A stretch of DNA of 64,000 nucleotides, taken from positions 370,423-434,422 of the forward strand of contig CANLWS010000005.1 of the NCBI GenBank assembly GCA_947494925.1. Direction: 5' to 3'. Made by a program: the position numbers and the translations under genes. Under the pieces are notes generated by a model. The model was not told the origin of the DNA. It ran no database searches and worked only from the letters and a program-made list of their open reading frames with translations. The DNA comes from an uncultured Alteromonadaceae bacterium (GTDB lineage Bacteria > Pseudomonadota > Gammaproteobacteria > Enterobacterales > Alteromonadaceae). This document shows, in pieces, positions 32,008 to 40,610 of the stretch. The stretch's first letter is position 1; every line of letters starts with the position of its first letter.

Positions 32008-32655
32008 TTAAATCTCGATTTTCTTCCGCATTATCACGACATCATCAGCTAAATATTCGAGTTTCATTGCGAATCTATTTTGTAGCCAGGTAAATGTGTG
32101 CTCAGAATAAAAACTTACATGGGTGGGATCATTAATGTAGTGCCAGTTTGCGAAGCGGGAACGATCGATTACTCTTTTTGTCATAACGGCAAGTAAACCA
32201 TCGACGTGCAGAAGGCTTGAGAACAAATCCCATTCTTTGTGTGGTGTATGAAAATGCTCAACTGCTTCGGTGCAGGTAATAAAATCATACTTTTGTTGGA
32301 GAGGTGTTTGCTCGGCGGCATAAATTGGGTCGTAAGCCGCACATTGGTAGCCCTTTTCTTGCAGCATCTTCGCCAGCAATGGGCCAGGCCCACAACCAAA
32401 ATCTAATCCTTGAGCACCAGGTTTTATCAATCCACAAAGTGGCTCACTCACCTTACTCAGGAAGCGCCGATAACCGAGGTCATCCATACTATTGTTATGC
32501 AGATCATACTCTTGTTTCTCTCGTTGGATGTCTGGTAGAGAGTCTGGATGAACGAACACCAGCGCACATTCCTGACAGCGATAATACTGGCGTCGCTTAT
32601 CTGCATGGAAGGGCTCAGTCGCAGAGCTTGAACATAGTGGGCAAGAGAATGTCAT
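32008..32655 (-). CDS. Class I SAM methyltransferase with N-terminal zinc-ribbon
   Basis: Begins MTFSCPLCSSSATEPFH and carries a second pair YRCQECALVF, giving a four-cysteine ribbon in the first 40 residues. The SAM fold follows: LDFGCGPGPLLAKML and TCTEAVEHFHTP. This architecture matches Methyltransf_23 type proteins acting on unknown small molecules or polysaccharide. I start it at ATG 32655; the further upstream TTG at 32679 lies right behind a terminator hairpin and is unlikely. Confidence 0.85.
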   Translation of the reverse strand: MTFSCPLCSSSATEPFHADKRRQYYRCQECALVFVHPDSLPDIQREKQEYDLHNNSMDDLGYRRFLSKVSEPLCGLIKPGAQGLDFGCGPGPLLAKMLQEKGYQCAAYDPIYAAEQTPLQQKYDFITCTEAVEHFHTPHKEWDLFSSLLHVDGLLAVMTKRVIDRSRFANWHYINDPTHVSFYSEHTFTWLQNRFAMKLEYLADDVVIMRKKIEI

Positions 32656-32680
32656 GACAAATGTCCATATTTCAGACAAG

Positions 32681-32966
32681 AAAAAAGGCGATAGAATAAA
32701 CTATCACCTTTCATATAACCAAGTGCCAGATGACACTTCTCCCGTTATTTATTCTTCCTGAATATAAATGCTTTCCATTTCACATGCTTCTCTTTTATTT
32801 TTATTCGCGAAGCTATTTTTTGTTTTCGGTCTTCCTGACGCTTTATGTGTCGTCCGTTGTTCTTTCCCAAGATGCTATAGTGAGCAAGGCGTTATTATTT
32901 TTATTAACCTAAGCTCTTTGCTTCCCTGGCAAGCGATGCTTGCAAATCCATGTTCTTATTATTTGA
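32681..32966 (-). ncRNA. csrC: Probable CsrB/CsrC-type CsrA-sequestering sRNA
   Basis: A 286-nt minus-strand transcript is inferred. A promoter TTGTAA (33000-32995), 16 bases, TATTCT (32978-32973) precedes it. It carries eight GGA motifs (32949, 32935, 32867, 32855, 32835, 32776, 32758, 32742). At least three are predicted in loops: TATTC-AGGAA-GAATA at 32763-32749, GTC-AGGAA-GAC at 32838-32828, TCTT-GGGA-AAGA near 32870-32859. A further TTGC-CAGGGAA-GCAA is at 32942-32928. It ends in a terminator at 32681-32710. It has the same relative orientation and neighbours (yihI, engB, spf, polA) as E. coli csrC. RNA not shown to exist. Confidence 0.66.
32685..32710 (-). terminator. Rho-independent terminator of the csrC-like RNA
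   Basis: Minus strand AAGGTGATAG / CTATCGCCTT arms around TTTATT, followed by a run of T. Located upstream of the methyltransferase gene, so it ends a separate upstream transcript. Confidence 0.8.
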
Positions 32967-33065
32967 CGCAAGAGAATACACGATAAAAATTTATTTACAA
33001 CTTATTTACAAAGTAAATTATAAAAAAATATTGTCACGCTTGTACGCTTTCAGTTCCACTTACGA

Positions 33066-33090
33066 AAAGGCAGTTTTTCACACTGCCTTT
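33066..33090 (-). terminator. Terminator after cytochrome c4 gene
   Basis: AAAGGCAGT / ACTGCCTTT arms around TTTTCAC just after the stop codon at 33100; short T run, so moderate. Confidence 0.65.
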
Positions 33091-33099
33091 AAACAATAA

Positions 33100-33723
33100 T
33101 TAATGTAGTCCACCCAAATACTTAGACAGTATTTCGATATCATCCTCGGTGAGTTTCTTTGCGATATCTCGCATCATGCCATTCAGATCATTGTTCCGTT
33201 GACCTGACCTGAATCCTTCCAGCTGGCTCTTGATGTAGGCAGCGTGCTGTCCACTGATATCCGGAAAATTGGCTAATCCCATACCGTTTCCGCGGGGTCC
33301 ATGACAGGCGATGCACGCAGTTATGCCTCTATCCAAATCGCCACCTTGATACAACTTAGAACCCGCTTCGACCACGTCTTCAGGTGTTGTCATGTCTTTT
33401 GCTGTTTGTGCAGCGTAGTGAGCAGCGATATCCAGCATGTCTTGGTCAGATAATGCTGCTGCCATACCATTCATTACAGCATTGTTCCTACCTTCTGCGC
33501 CGCCGGTTTCGAAAGCTGTTTTGAAATCTTTCAGCTGTTTAACTATGTATGCCTGATGTTGGCCAGCGAGGCTAGGCTGAATATCCACCAGACTATTTCC
33601 ATCAGCTCCATGGCAAGCTGCGCAAGTCGCCGCTTTATTTTTACCCGCTTCAGCATCGCCCGTCGCATTGGCAAAAACAGAAAAACCGATAGTTAAGCAG
33701 AAAAGTAAACCCAATTTTTTCAT
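33100..33723 (-). CDS. Diheme cytochrome c4
   Basis: A periplasmic electron carrier of 207 residues with a signal peptide (LGLLFCLTIGFSVFANA). Two heme c sites: C34-A-A-C37-H38 and C137-I-A-C140-H141, in two similar halves (each GxxxYIxxQLxxFxxG-like: QAYIVKQLKDFK and AAYIKSQLEGFR). It donates electrons to terminal oxidases in related species. Its gene is inserted between engB and the csrC-like RNA. Confidence 0.95.
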   Translation of the reverse strand: MKKLGLLFCLTIGFSVFANATGDAEAGKNKAATCAACHGADGNSLVDIQPSLAGQHQAYIVKQLKDFKTAFETGGAEGRNNAVMNGMAAALSDQDMLDIAAHYAAQTAKDMTTPEDVVEAGSKLYQGGDLDRGITACIACHGPRGNGMGLANFPDISGQHAAYIKSQLEGFRSGQRNNDLNGMMRDIAKKLTEDDIEILSKYLGGLH

Positions 33724-33914
33724 ATTTATTCTCGTAAACGTTTAGTTTGCTGGCAATTTTTTAGTTTCGATATTTTACACATTTATCCAGCCGTTAAAAT
33801 CTTTTCCCGCATAATAGTAAGGTTAAATCATTGGTTTTACACTTTTTAAGTCCAAATCGATGTTATACTAGCGTCTTTTATCCCGTTAATTTAAAAGTTG
33901 TAAAGAGAAACCTC

Positions 33915-34526
33915 GTGAGTCGATATAGCCAAGCAAAATTCCTGACAAGCGCACCAGATATTCGTCATCTGGATGCAGACGTTGGTATTGAGGTCGCCTT
34001 TGCGGGGCGCTCGAATGCCGGAAAGTCCAGCGCGCTGAATCGACTAACTCGTCAGAAAAACCTGGCACGCACAAGTAAAACACCAGGTCGAACCCAGCTA
34101 ATCAATGTGTTTGAACTTGACGAAAGTAGAAGGCTGGTGGACTTACCTGGTTACGGCTACGCCAAAGTGCCTATTGCTATGAAGGAAAAGTGGCAAAAAG
34201 CCCTCGGAGAATACCTGCAGTCCCGACAGAGCATTAAAGGGCTGGTGGTGTTAATGGATATCCGTCACCCATTTAAGGATTTGGATCAACAATTAATCCA
34301 CTGGGCTGTACAAAGTGATTTGCCCGTTCTCGCCTTGTTAACCAAAGCTGATAAATTGAAATCTGGTAAACGCAAAGCGCAGGTATTAATGGCCAGAGAA
34401 GCGTCTCTTGCATTTTGTGGGGACGTGACAGTTCATGCATTTTCTTCCTTGAATGGCCTTGGACTCGATAATGCAGAGCGCGTTTTGGATAAGTGGTTTG
34501 GCTTCGAAAAGCCCATATCTGAATAG
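33915..34526 (+). CDS. engB: Ribosome biogenesis GTPase EngB (YsxC/YihA)
   Basis: I start it at the GTG at 33915 ([19 protein letters not shown]), preceded by AAGAGA; 203 residues as in the family. An in-frame ATG at 33831 would add 28 non-homologous residues. G1 is [10 protein letters not shown]2 TPGRTQ, G3 DLPGYGYA, G4 TKADK. It is convergent with spf and polA, as in E. coli. Confidence 0.95.
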   Translation: MSRYSQAKFLTSAPDIRHLDADVGIEVAFAGRSNAGKSSALNRLTRQKNLARTSKTPGRTQLINVFELDESRRLVDLPGYGYAKVPIAMKEKWQKALGEYLQSRQSIKGLVVLMDIRHPFKDLDQQLIHWAVQSDLPVLALLTKADKLKSGKRKAQVLMAREASLAFCGDVTVHAFSSLNGLGLDNAERVLDKWFGFEKPISE

Positions 34527-34530
34527 GCAA

Positions 34531-34559
34531 AAAAAAGCCCCGCTGAAACAGAGGGGCTT
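34531..34559 (-). terminator. Hairpin with T run on the minus strand, downstream of engB
   Basis: AAGCCCC (34535-34541) and GGGGCTT (34553-34559) form the stem. The eight-T run is on the minus strand, so it stops leftward transcripts arriving from the spf side; on the plus strand it could only weakly end engB. Confidence 0.75.
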
Positions 34560-34765
34560 ACAGGACTGAGAGAAAACACATAAAAACCGAATATTCAGAG
34601 TAGGCTATTCAGAATTAGTTCAAAATAATTCAAACTTTTTTAATATTTTATTTTTTTCTTATAAAAACTCTTCAATTCACTGCGCTGCCAAACACAAAAT
34701 AGTTACTTAGATCGAGTTGGGGTTAAGTAACCTCAAGTTAGTTGTATCCACTATTTCCCAGACAT

Positions 34766-34834
34766 AAAAAAACCCCGGCCAAGCGGCCGGGGTTAAAGCA
34801 AAGGTCTGAATAATATCTTACCTCTGTACCCTAC
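34766..34834 (-). ncRNA. spf: Spot 42 small RNA, compact form
   Basis: The minus-strand sequence starts GTAGGGTACAGAGGTAAGAT at 34834, which equals the first 20 nt of E. coli Spot 42, then TTCAGACCTTTGCTTT, and ends in a GC-rich hairpin plus U run (34766-34796). It lies between polA and engB as in other gammaproteobacteria. Total length is about 69 nt, against about 109 in E. coli, so the middle and second half are missing. A promoter TACTAT (34847-34842) with TTGCTT at 34869-34864 matches. An AT-rich palindrome TGTAATAAAATTACA-type lies at 34878-34892. Confidence 0.92.
34768..34795 (-). terminator. Terminator hairpin of Spot 42
   Basis: AACCCCGGCC / GGCCGGGGTT arms around an AAGC-type loop, with T7 on the minus strand. 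Confidence 0.9.
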
Positions 34835-34841
34835 AGTACGA

Positions 34842-34869
34842 ATAGTAGCCAACACCAGGAAAAAAGCAA
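34842..34869 (-). promoter_or_regulatory. Promoter of the Spot 42 gene
   Basis: Minus strand TTGCTT (34869-34864), 16 bases, TACTAT (34847-34842), seven bases before the GTAGGG start at 34834. Confidence 0.72.
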
Positions 34870-34931
34870 GCAAAATGTGTAATAAAATTACATTTTCGTG
34901 ATTGTGTTACACTTTTGTGGTTTGATTAAGC

Positions 34932-37712
34932 TTAGTGCGCTTCGTCCCAGTTATCTCCCAGGCCAGCTTCAACAAGTAGCGGAACTGAAAGTTCTACAGC
35001 GTTTTCCATCAGCCTAATTATCTCAGTACTGTAATAATCAGTTTTTTGTTCTTTTATTTCAAAAACCAATTCATCATGAACTTGCATGATCATACGCACA
35101 TCATCATTTTCAAGTGACGCAATCCATTGGTGGACTTTCAGCATTGCTTTTTTGATTACGTCAGCGGCTGTCCCTTGCATTGGAGCATTGATCGCCGCAC
35201 GTTCTGCACCTTTGCGCCGTGCACCATTACTTGCGTTAATTTCCGGTAAGTACAGTCTGCGTCCAAATACTGTTGAAACGTAGCCATTTAGCTTGGCACT
35301 CTCCCGTGTGTCTTCCATATAGCTCAGGACGCCAGGGTACCTTTCGAAATAAAGATCCATGTATTTTTGTGCGTCTCCCCGGGGAATGTTCAGTTGCCGA
35401 GATAATCCAAACGCAGACATTCCATAAATCAATCCGAAATTGATTGCCTTAGCACTTCGACGTTGGTCCGTCGTGACTTCGTCTAGGGGCACGGAAAATA
35501 CTTCAGATGCAGTGGCTTTATGAATATCTTTTCCGGCTGAAAACGCACTTAACAACCCTTCATCCTTTGACAGGTGTGCCATTATTCTCAGCTCTATTTG
35601 TGAATAATCCGCCGCCACAACCTTATAGCCTTTTGAGGCTACAAACGCCTGTCGGACCTTACGCCCTTCTGCAGTTCGGATTGGAATATTTTGTAAATTA
35701 GGATCGGTTGAAGACAAACGTCCAGTTGCCGCCACAGCTTGATGGTAAGACGTGTGTACTCTGCCCGTACGCGGGTTAATCATTTGAGGTAATTTATCGG
35801 TATAGGTATTTTTGAGCTTGGTTAAGCCGCGATATTCCATTAATAATTTGGGCAACGGATAACTTTGAGCGAGTTCCTGTAATACCTCTTCAGCCGTAGA
35901 AGGCGCACCCTTTGGAGTTTTTTTCAGAACAGGCAATTGCATTTTGTTATACAAAATTTCCTGCAATTGTTTGGTGGAGCCAAGATTGAAGGTTTCACCT
36001 GCCATCTCATGGACTTCTTTTTCCAGTTCCATAATGCGCGAAGCCAGATCCTGGCTTTGTTGAAGCAATAGCTGGCTGTCAATCAACACACCAGTCTGTT
36101 CCATCTTAGCAAGAACAGGAACCAGTGGGACCTCGATATCACTTAACACTGAAGCCAGTTCGTTGTGTTGTTTAATATCAGGCCACAATTTTTCGTGAAG
36201 GCGTAAAGTGATATCTGCATCTTCTGCTGCATAAGGTGAAGCCTGGTCTAATGGAATTTGATTGAAGGTCAGTTGCTTGGCACCTTTACCGGCAATTTCC
36301 TCAAAATGTATCGTATTGTGCCCAAGGTACTTAGCAGCCAGGCTATCCATATCATGACGGGTCGCAACACTATTAAACACATAGGATTCGAGCATAGTGT
36401 CAAAGGCGATGCCGTTTAATTCAATTCCGTAATTGGCAAGCACATTTTTGTCATATTTGAGATGTTGTCCAACTTTTTTGTGCTCGAAAGATTCTAAAAT
36501 CGGTTTAAGTTTCTTAAGAACCTCGTCTCGGTCCAGTTGCTCCGGAGCGTCAGGGTAATCATGTGCAAGTGGCAAGTAAGCCGCTTCACCAGCGGAAACT
36601 GAGAAGGATAACCCCACCAGCTCAGCTTGCATGTAATCCAAACTTGTCGTCTCAGTATCTAATGCAAAAATCTGCGCTTTTTTTAACTTCTCTAACCAAT
36701 GAGCAAAATCACTTTCGTTTAAAATCGTATGATAAGCGCCGGTATTAATCGTCTCTGACGTATTGTCAGAAGTCTCAGATTCGTCCGCCTTTTCATTATT
36801 TGACGCTGCGGTGTTGGTCAAAATATCGTTTCCTGAACTGACCTCTTGAAACCAACGTTTAAATTCATATTCCGCGAAGAGAGCCTTTAGCTTATCGTTA
36901 TCTGGCGATGTGGGTACTAACTTACCGTGATCAAATTCAAGCTCTACATCAAGTTTGATAGTCGCCAACACATAGGACAAGCGAGCTTGTTCTTCATGCA
37001 GGCGCATCTTTTCACCCATGGTCTTGGCCCCTCTAAATGTCAGACCAGCTATTTTATCCAGGTTTTTATAGATCTCATCGATACCCCCTAACCCCTGGAG
37101 CATACCCAAGGCTGTTTTATCGCCCACTCCTGGCACTCCTGGAATGTTATCTACCTTGTCTCCTTTTAATGCCAGGAAATCGATTATCAACTCAGGGGGA
37201 ATACCAAACTTCTCTACTACCCCATCAATGTCCATAATTTGATTATTCATCGTATTGATTAAGGTGACGTGATCGTTGACCAGCTGAGCCATATCTTTAT
37301 CGCCGGTACTGATTAATGTTGCTATTCCTTGTTCGGAAGCCTGTTGCGCAAGGGTGCCAATGACATCATCTGCTTCCACGCCTTCTTCCACTATAATGGG
37401 AAGACCCATCGCACGAATGATATTGTGAAGCGGAGCTATCTGACTGCGTAATTCATCTGGCATAGGCGGTCGGTTCGCTTTGTATTCCGAATAAATGTCG
37501 TCTCTAAAGGTTTTGCCTTTTGCATCAAAAACCACCGCGATATTGGTTGGTTTGTACTGTTTTATCAGGCTACGCAGCATGTTTATCACACCATAGATGG
37601 CGCCAGTATCCTGACCTTTAGAATTTGTTAATGGTGGCATACCATGGAACGCACGAAACAGATAGGACGAGCCATCCACTAATACAAATGGATTTTCAGG
37701 GATTTTTGTCAT
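34932..37712 (-). CDS. polA: DNA polymerase I
   Basis: A 926-residue repair/Okazaki polymerase. The N-terminal 5'-3' exonuclease (about 1-290), a proofreading 3'-5' exonuclease retaining DTETT ([10 protein letters not shown]), and the family A polymerase with motif [15 protein letters not shown], motif [15 protein letters not shown] and motif [11 protein letters not shown] are all present, so it should be fully active. It precedes spf. The upstream 403-base region holds two perfect DnaA boxes. Confidence 0.98.
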   Translation of the reverse strand: MTKIPENPFVLVDGSSYLFRAFHGMPPLTNSKGQDTGAIYGVINMLRSLIKQYKPTNIAVVFDAKGKTFRDDIYSEYKANRPPMPDELRSQIAPLHNIIRAMGLPIIVEEGVEADDVIGTLAQQASEQGIATLISTGDKDMAQLVNDHVTLINTMNNQIMDIDGVVEKFGIPPELIIDFLALKGDKVDNIPGVPGVGDKTALGMLQGLGGIDEIYKNLDKIAGLTFRGAKTMGEKMRLHEEQARLSYVLATIKLDVELEFDHGKLVPTSPDNDKLKALFAEYEFKRWFQEVSSGNDILTNTAASNNEKADESETSDNTSETINTGAYHTILNESDFAHWLEKLKKAQIFALDTETTSLDYMQAELVGLSFSVSAGEAAYLPLAHDYPDAPEQLDRDEVLKKLKPILESFEHKKVGQHLKYDKNVLANYGIELNGIAFDTMLESYVFNSVATRHDMDSLAAKYLGHNTIHFEEIAGKGAKQLTFNQIPLDQASPYAAEDADITLRLHEKLWPDIKQHNELASVLSDIEVPLVPVLAKMEQTGVLIDSQLLLQQSQDLASRIMELEKEVHEMAGETFNLGSTKQLQEILYNKMQLPVLKKTPKGAPSTAEEVLQELAQSYPLPKLLMEYRGLTKLKNTYTDKLPQMINPRTGRVHTSYHQAVAATGRLSSTDPNLQNIPIRTAEGRKVRQAFVASKGYKVVAADYSQIELRIMAHLSKDEGLLSAFSAGKDIHKATASEVFSVPLDEVTTDQRRSAKAINFGLIYGMSAFGLSRQLNIPRGDAQKYMDLYFERYPGVLSYMEDTRESAKLNGYVSTVFGRRLYLPEINASNGARRKGAERAAINAPMQGTAADVIKKAMLKVHQWIASLENDDVRMIMQVHDELVFEIKEQKTDYYSTEIIRLMENAVELSVPLLVEAGLGDNWDEAH

Positions 37713-37801
37713 AAAAAATATTCGTTTTTGTTGGGACGGTGGTTGTTATTAAAGAATGCCATAGATAATTCAATTCATCTATGTCACGTTGCGCGTAAAA
37801 C

Positions 37802-37810
37802 TGTGGATAA
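37802..37810 (-). promoter_or_regulatory. Perfect DnaA box upstream of polA
   Basis: TGTGGATAA on the plus strand is the reverse complement of TTATCCACA; 90 bases from the polA start codon. Confidence 0.7.
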
Positions 37811-37947
37811 CTCTGTTGGTTAAACATTTTAGTCAGCATAAATCTGCCAATGTAAAAGTTTTACAAAAGCACCTGTAGCTCAACAAAATTGTGGGTTTCA
37901 AAAAATATAGGAAAGACGTATTCCGTGTATTTTTATTATTTTCGTAT

Positions 37948-37956
37948 TGTGGATAA
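37948..37956 (-). promoter_or_regulatory. Second perfect DnaA box between polA and elbB
   Basis: Same 9-mer TGTGGATAA, 146 bases from the first and in the same orientation. The remainder of 37713-38115 has no gene that I can support. Confidence 0.7.
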
Positions 37957-38115
37957 CCTACTTAACCAAAAATTGCTCTTGGCCCAAGCGGTTTGCTACT
38001 CTACCATACTGTCTGATGATTGAAAGTCGTACAGTTAAACTTTTTTAGATTCAAAATGCATTACTTTATTAATGAAATTGCATAAGTCATGAATGACAAT
38101 GCGTAGGAGATAGGT

Positions 38116-38769
38116 GTGAAAAAAGTAGCGGTAATTTTAAGTGGCTGTGGCGTCTTTGATGGAGCTGAAATACATGAGTCAGTACTTACTTTGCTATCTT
38201 TGGCAAAAAATGGTGCCGCATACCAATGTTTTGCTCCCGACATGGAGCAGATGCATGTAATTAATCATCTCAACGGTGAAGTGATGGCAAATGAGAAAAG
38301 AAATGTGTTAGTAGAATCTGCCAGAATCGCCCGTGGTGACGTTAAGCCATTAGATGAATTGGAATCTGAAGATTTTGATGCGATTATTTTGCCAGGTGGA
38401 TTTGGTGCTGCCAAAAATTTGTGCGATTTCGCCCTCAAAGGAGCAGATTCTGAGTTGCATCCTCTGGTTCTGCAAAAATGTCAGGCATTTGCTAAGGCGT
38501 CTAAACCTGCAGGTTATGCTTGTATTGCACCTGCTTTAATGACATCGGTTTATGGAAAAGGAGTTCACCTTACGATTGGTACTGATCAGGATACAGCCGC
38601 TGCAATAAGGCATATGGGAGGTGTTCATGAAGATCGCCAGGTCAATGAAGTGGTAGTTGATAAACAGAACAAAGTGGTCAGCACACCCGCTTATATGTTG
38701 GCGCAAAATATTCTGCAGGCGGCCGAAAGTATCGACAAAATGGTAGTGAATGTACTTGCGCTAGATTAG
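38116..38769 (+). CDS. elbB: Isoprenoid biosynthesis glyoxalase ElbB
   Basis: A 217-residue member of the DJ-1/PfpI-like ElbB family. It begins with GTG (VKKVAVILSGCGVFDGAEI, initiator Met), preceded by AGGAG; contains FDAIILPGGFGAAKNL and the nucleophile-elbow region KPAGYACIAPAL. Named for a role in isoprenoid synthesis in E. coli; its exact substrate is unsettled (reported glyoxalase activity). A second Ile-containing C-terminal segment is typical. Confidence 0.93.
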   Translation: MKKVAVILSGCGVFDGAEIHESVLTLLSLAKNGAAYQCFAPDMEQMHVINHLNGEVMANEKRNVLVESARIARGDVKPLDELESEDFDAIILPGGFGAAKNLCDFALKGADSELHPLVLQKCQAFAKASKPAGYACIAPALMTSVYGKGVHLTIGTDQDTAAAIRHMGGVHEDRQVNEVVVDKQNKVVSTPAYMLAQNILQAAESIDKMVVNVLALD

Positions 38770-38800
38770 CCGTCTTTTTCAGGCTTTCCGGGAATTTATT

Positions 38801-39406
38801 GTGGAATCGACAAAATCCGTTTTTGAGGGAATACCCCAATGGTGCATGAACATCCAGTCTTTATTGGAATTAAACAGTCTATTTCCCGAGTCGAAATATG
38901 TGCAACTGGCAACAGTAGATAAAAACAATCAGCCGTCAGTGCGCACAGTGGTTTTCAGAGAGTTTGTGCAAAGTACCAGTGATATAATTATTCACACTGA
39001 TATTCGAAGCGAAAAAATGCGCCACCTCTCACACTGTCGAAATGTACAAATTTGCTGGTATTTCAGCCAATCGAGAGAACAGTTTCGTATTTCAGGCGAC
39101 GTTGAGATGGTCGACAGTAACAATGAATCACTGCGTCATCTTCGTGTAGCGCAGTGGCAAAAGCTTTCGAAGGCTGCAAAAAGTGCTTACTTTGCAGGAC
39201 ATCCAGGGGCCGCACTGCCACTTGATGATGTCAATCAGCATAGTGTGCATACTCAAAACGATTTTTCGGAAGTGAGCAACAAATTTGTGCTGCTATTGGT
39301 CAGGCCGCATCAAGTCGATCATCTGGACCTTAATACTAACCCTCACACTCGAATTGCTAGCAAGTTAGAGAACAACTTCTGGCAAGAAAAACGCCTAAAT
39401 CCTTAG
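38801..39406 (+). CDS. Pyridoxamine 5'-phosphate oxidase-like FMN-binding protein
   Basis: A 201-residue flavin split-barrel protein of the Alr4036/PNPOx-like type. It has YVQLATVDKNNQPSVRTVVFREF at the start and the CWYFSQSREQFRISG segment that would contact FMN. It starts with GTG at 38801, 31 bases after elbB, probably co-transcribed. It lacks the full PdxH C-terminal domain, so it is not a vitamin B6 oxidase by sequence. Confidence 0.8.
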   Translation: MESTKSVFEGIPQWCMNIQSLLELNSLFPESKYVQLATVDKNNQPSVRTVVFREFVQSTSDIIIHTDIRSEKMRHLSHCRNVQICWYFSQSREQFRISGDVEMVDSNNESLRHLRVAQWQKLSKAAKSAYFAGHPGAALPLDDVNQHSVHTQNDFSEVSNKFVLLLVRPHQVDHLDLNTNPHTRIASKLENNFWQEKRLNP

Positions 39407-39420
39407 AATACTGGTAAGTC

Positions 39421-40155
39421 CTAAGCTCTCAATCCAAACTCGATGCGACAGTTTTGTGCGCCGAAATAATTGTTAACAGGAACCAGACGAGTAACCTCAA
39501 TTTCACCAATCTGATCAACTTCCCTGTATTGCTGCACCTCAAAATAAAACCACCAAACATTATCCTTGGTCACCAGCTCGATAAACGGAAATTGAGTCAC
39601 TTTCCAGAGCCCTTTAGCATATCGGTGCTCACCGTTTTCGTTACTGTCAAAAACAAACTGGTATTCACCATTTGTTTTAAGTACTAAAGACCGAAGGTTT
39701 TTGCAGTCAACAGTAGTGTATTGTCTGGAGAGATCTCGCGAAGCTTTAAGGCGCCTTTGTTCTATCCCTTCTGGCAACAAGAATAATCCCAGAGAGTTTT
39801 TTGTAAACCACTGATTGTTGGCAACAAAAGGTTGAATTCCGGGAACCTCCCAGCCCAATTGATTGAGTACCCGAGTGAGCTTGTCTACAGCCTGCTTATC
39901 TCTGATAAGGGGCGAATAAAGTACGGTGGTTTGGTGAATACTGGTGGGGAAATCATAAGAGTTTGTTTTGACAGTCAGACCAGCGTTTTGAATGGCAAGG
40001 ATAAGTTTATTTTGCTCCGTTTCACTAAGGTACTGAGTGTTCAGATGCACTGTTGTTGAGGTGCACCCTGAAATTACCAAAATCAACAGAAGCAACCGAT
40101 GACGGAAAAGTTTCCGGTGACACAGAGCGGTCAAAAACGTTGTTAGTGTGTTCAA
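39421..40155 (-). CDS. Putative lipoprotein next to BlaI/M56 operator
   Basis: A 244-residue protein with an N-terminal lipobox (LLLILVISGCTSTT). No recognised domain. Residues about 35-60 (LSETEQNKLILAIQNAGLTVKTNSYDFP) read like a small OmpA/SPOR-type alpha-beta unit, a resemblance too weak to call. It is divergent from blaI-like 40239, and two BlaI-type operators lie between, so BlaI may repress it too. Confidence 0.6.
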   Translation of the reverse strand: MNTLTTFLTALCHRKLFRHRLLLLILVISGCTSTTVHLNTQYLSETEQNKLILAIQNAGLTVKTNSYDFPTSIHQTTVLYSPLIRDKQAVDKLTRVLNQLGWEVPGIQPFVANNQWFTKNSLGLFLLPEGIEQRRLKASRDLSRQYTTVDCKNLRSLVLKTNGEYQFVFDSNENGEHRYAKGLWKVTQFPFIELVTKDNVWWFYFEVQQYREVDQIGEIEVTRLVPVNNYFGAQNCRIEFGLRA

Positions 40156-40176
40156 AATAAAAAATTTGATTTATTT

Positions 40177-40192
40177 GATTACAAGTGTAATC
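40177..40192. promoter_or_regulatory. BlaI-type operator 1
   Basis: GATTACAAGTGTAATC is a perfect inverted repeat containing TACAnnTGTA, the BlaI/MecI operator core. Confidence 0.7.
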
Positions 40193-40203
40193 ATTAATTC
40201 ATG

Positions 40204-40219
40204 GATTACATCTGTAGTC
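40204..40219. promoter_or_regulatory. BlaI-type operator 2
   Basis: GATTACATCTGTAGTC, one mismatch from a perfect repeat, centred 27 bases from operator 1 and 20 bases before the regulator start. Confidence 0.65.
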
Positions 40220-40238
40220 AATGTTTTGGAAACTAAAA

Positions 40239-40610
40239 ATGGAAATAAGCAAAGCTGAATTTGATGTCTTAAATGCGATCTGGGAATCTTTTCCCTGTAG
40301 TGCCAACGAAATAGTCAATCGGTTGGACAACGAAAAGAACTGGCACGAAAAAACAGTGAAAACCTTACTGGGACGACTGGTAAAGAAGGGCGCTATTGCA
40401 TTTGAGAAAGACAAACGTCGCTACTTGTATCATCCGTTGCTTGAGAAAGAAGCCTATCAACTAACAGAAAGTAAAAGTCTGCTGGACAGGCTCTTTGGTG
40501 GAAGGATTTCACCACTGGTGGCCAATTTTGCGCAGCAGCAAAAACTGAAGCAGGATGATATTGATGAGCTAAAGAAGCTTATTTCCGACTGGGAAAAACA
40601 GAATGATTAA
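40239..40610 (+). CDS. BlaI/MecI-family transcriptional repressor
   Basis: I start it at ATG 40239 (MEISKAEFDVLNAIWESFPC), 123 residues, because the conserved winged helix begins there. The family motif WHEKTVKTLLGRLVKKGAI is present, followed by a dimerisation tail ending IDELKKLISDWEKQ. Its stop overlaps the start of the M56-TonB gene by 8 bases. In the bla/mec paradigm the repressor is cleaved on a signal from its paired sensor; whether that happens here is inference. Confidence 0.92.
   Translation: MEISKAEFDVLNAIWESFPCSANEIVNRLDNEKNWHEKTVKTLLGRLVKKGAIAFEKDKRRYLYHPLLEKEAYQLTESKSLLDRLFGGRISPLVANFAQQQKLKQDDIDELKKLISDWEKQND

Noticed and set aside
33831..33914. Longer engB starting at the ATG at 33831
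   Set aside because: The added 28 residues are unlike EngB N-termini; GTG at 33915 has a ribosome-binding site and family-like start.
34878..34892. Palindrome TGTAATAAAATTACA upstream of the Spot 42 promoter, possible CRP site
   Set aside because: Half-sites TGTAA/TTACA are 5 bases apart instead of 6, and TGTGA is absent, so I do not call it a CRP site though CRP control of Spot 42 is known elsewhere.
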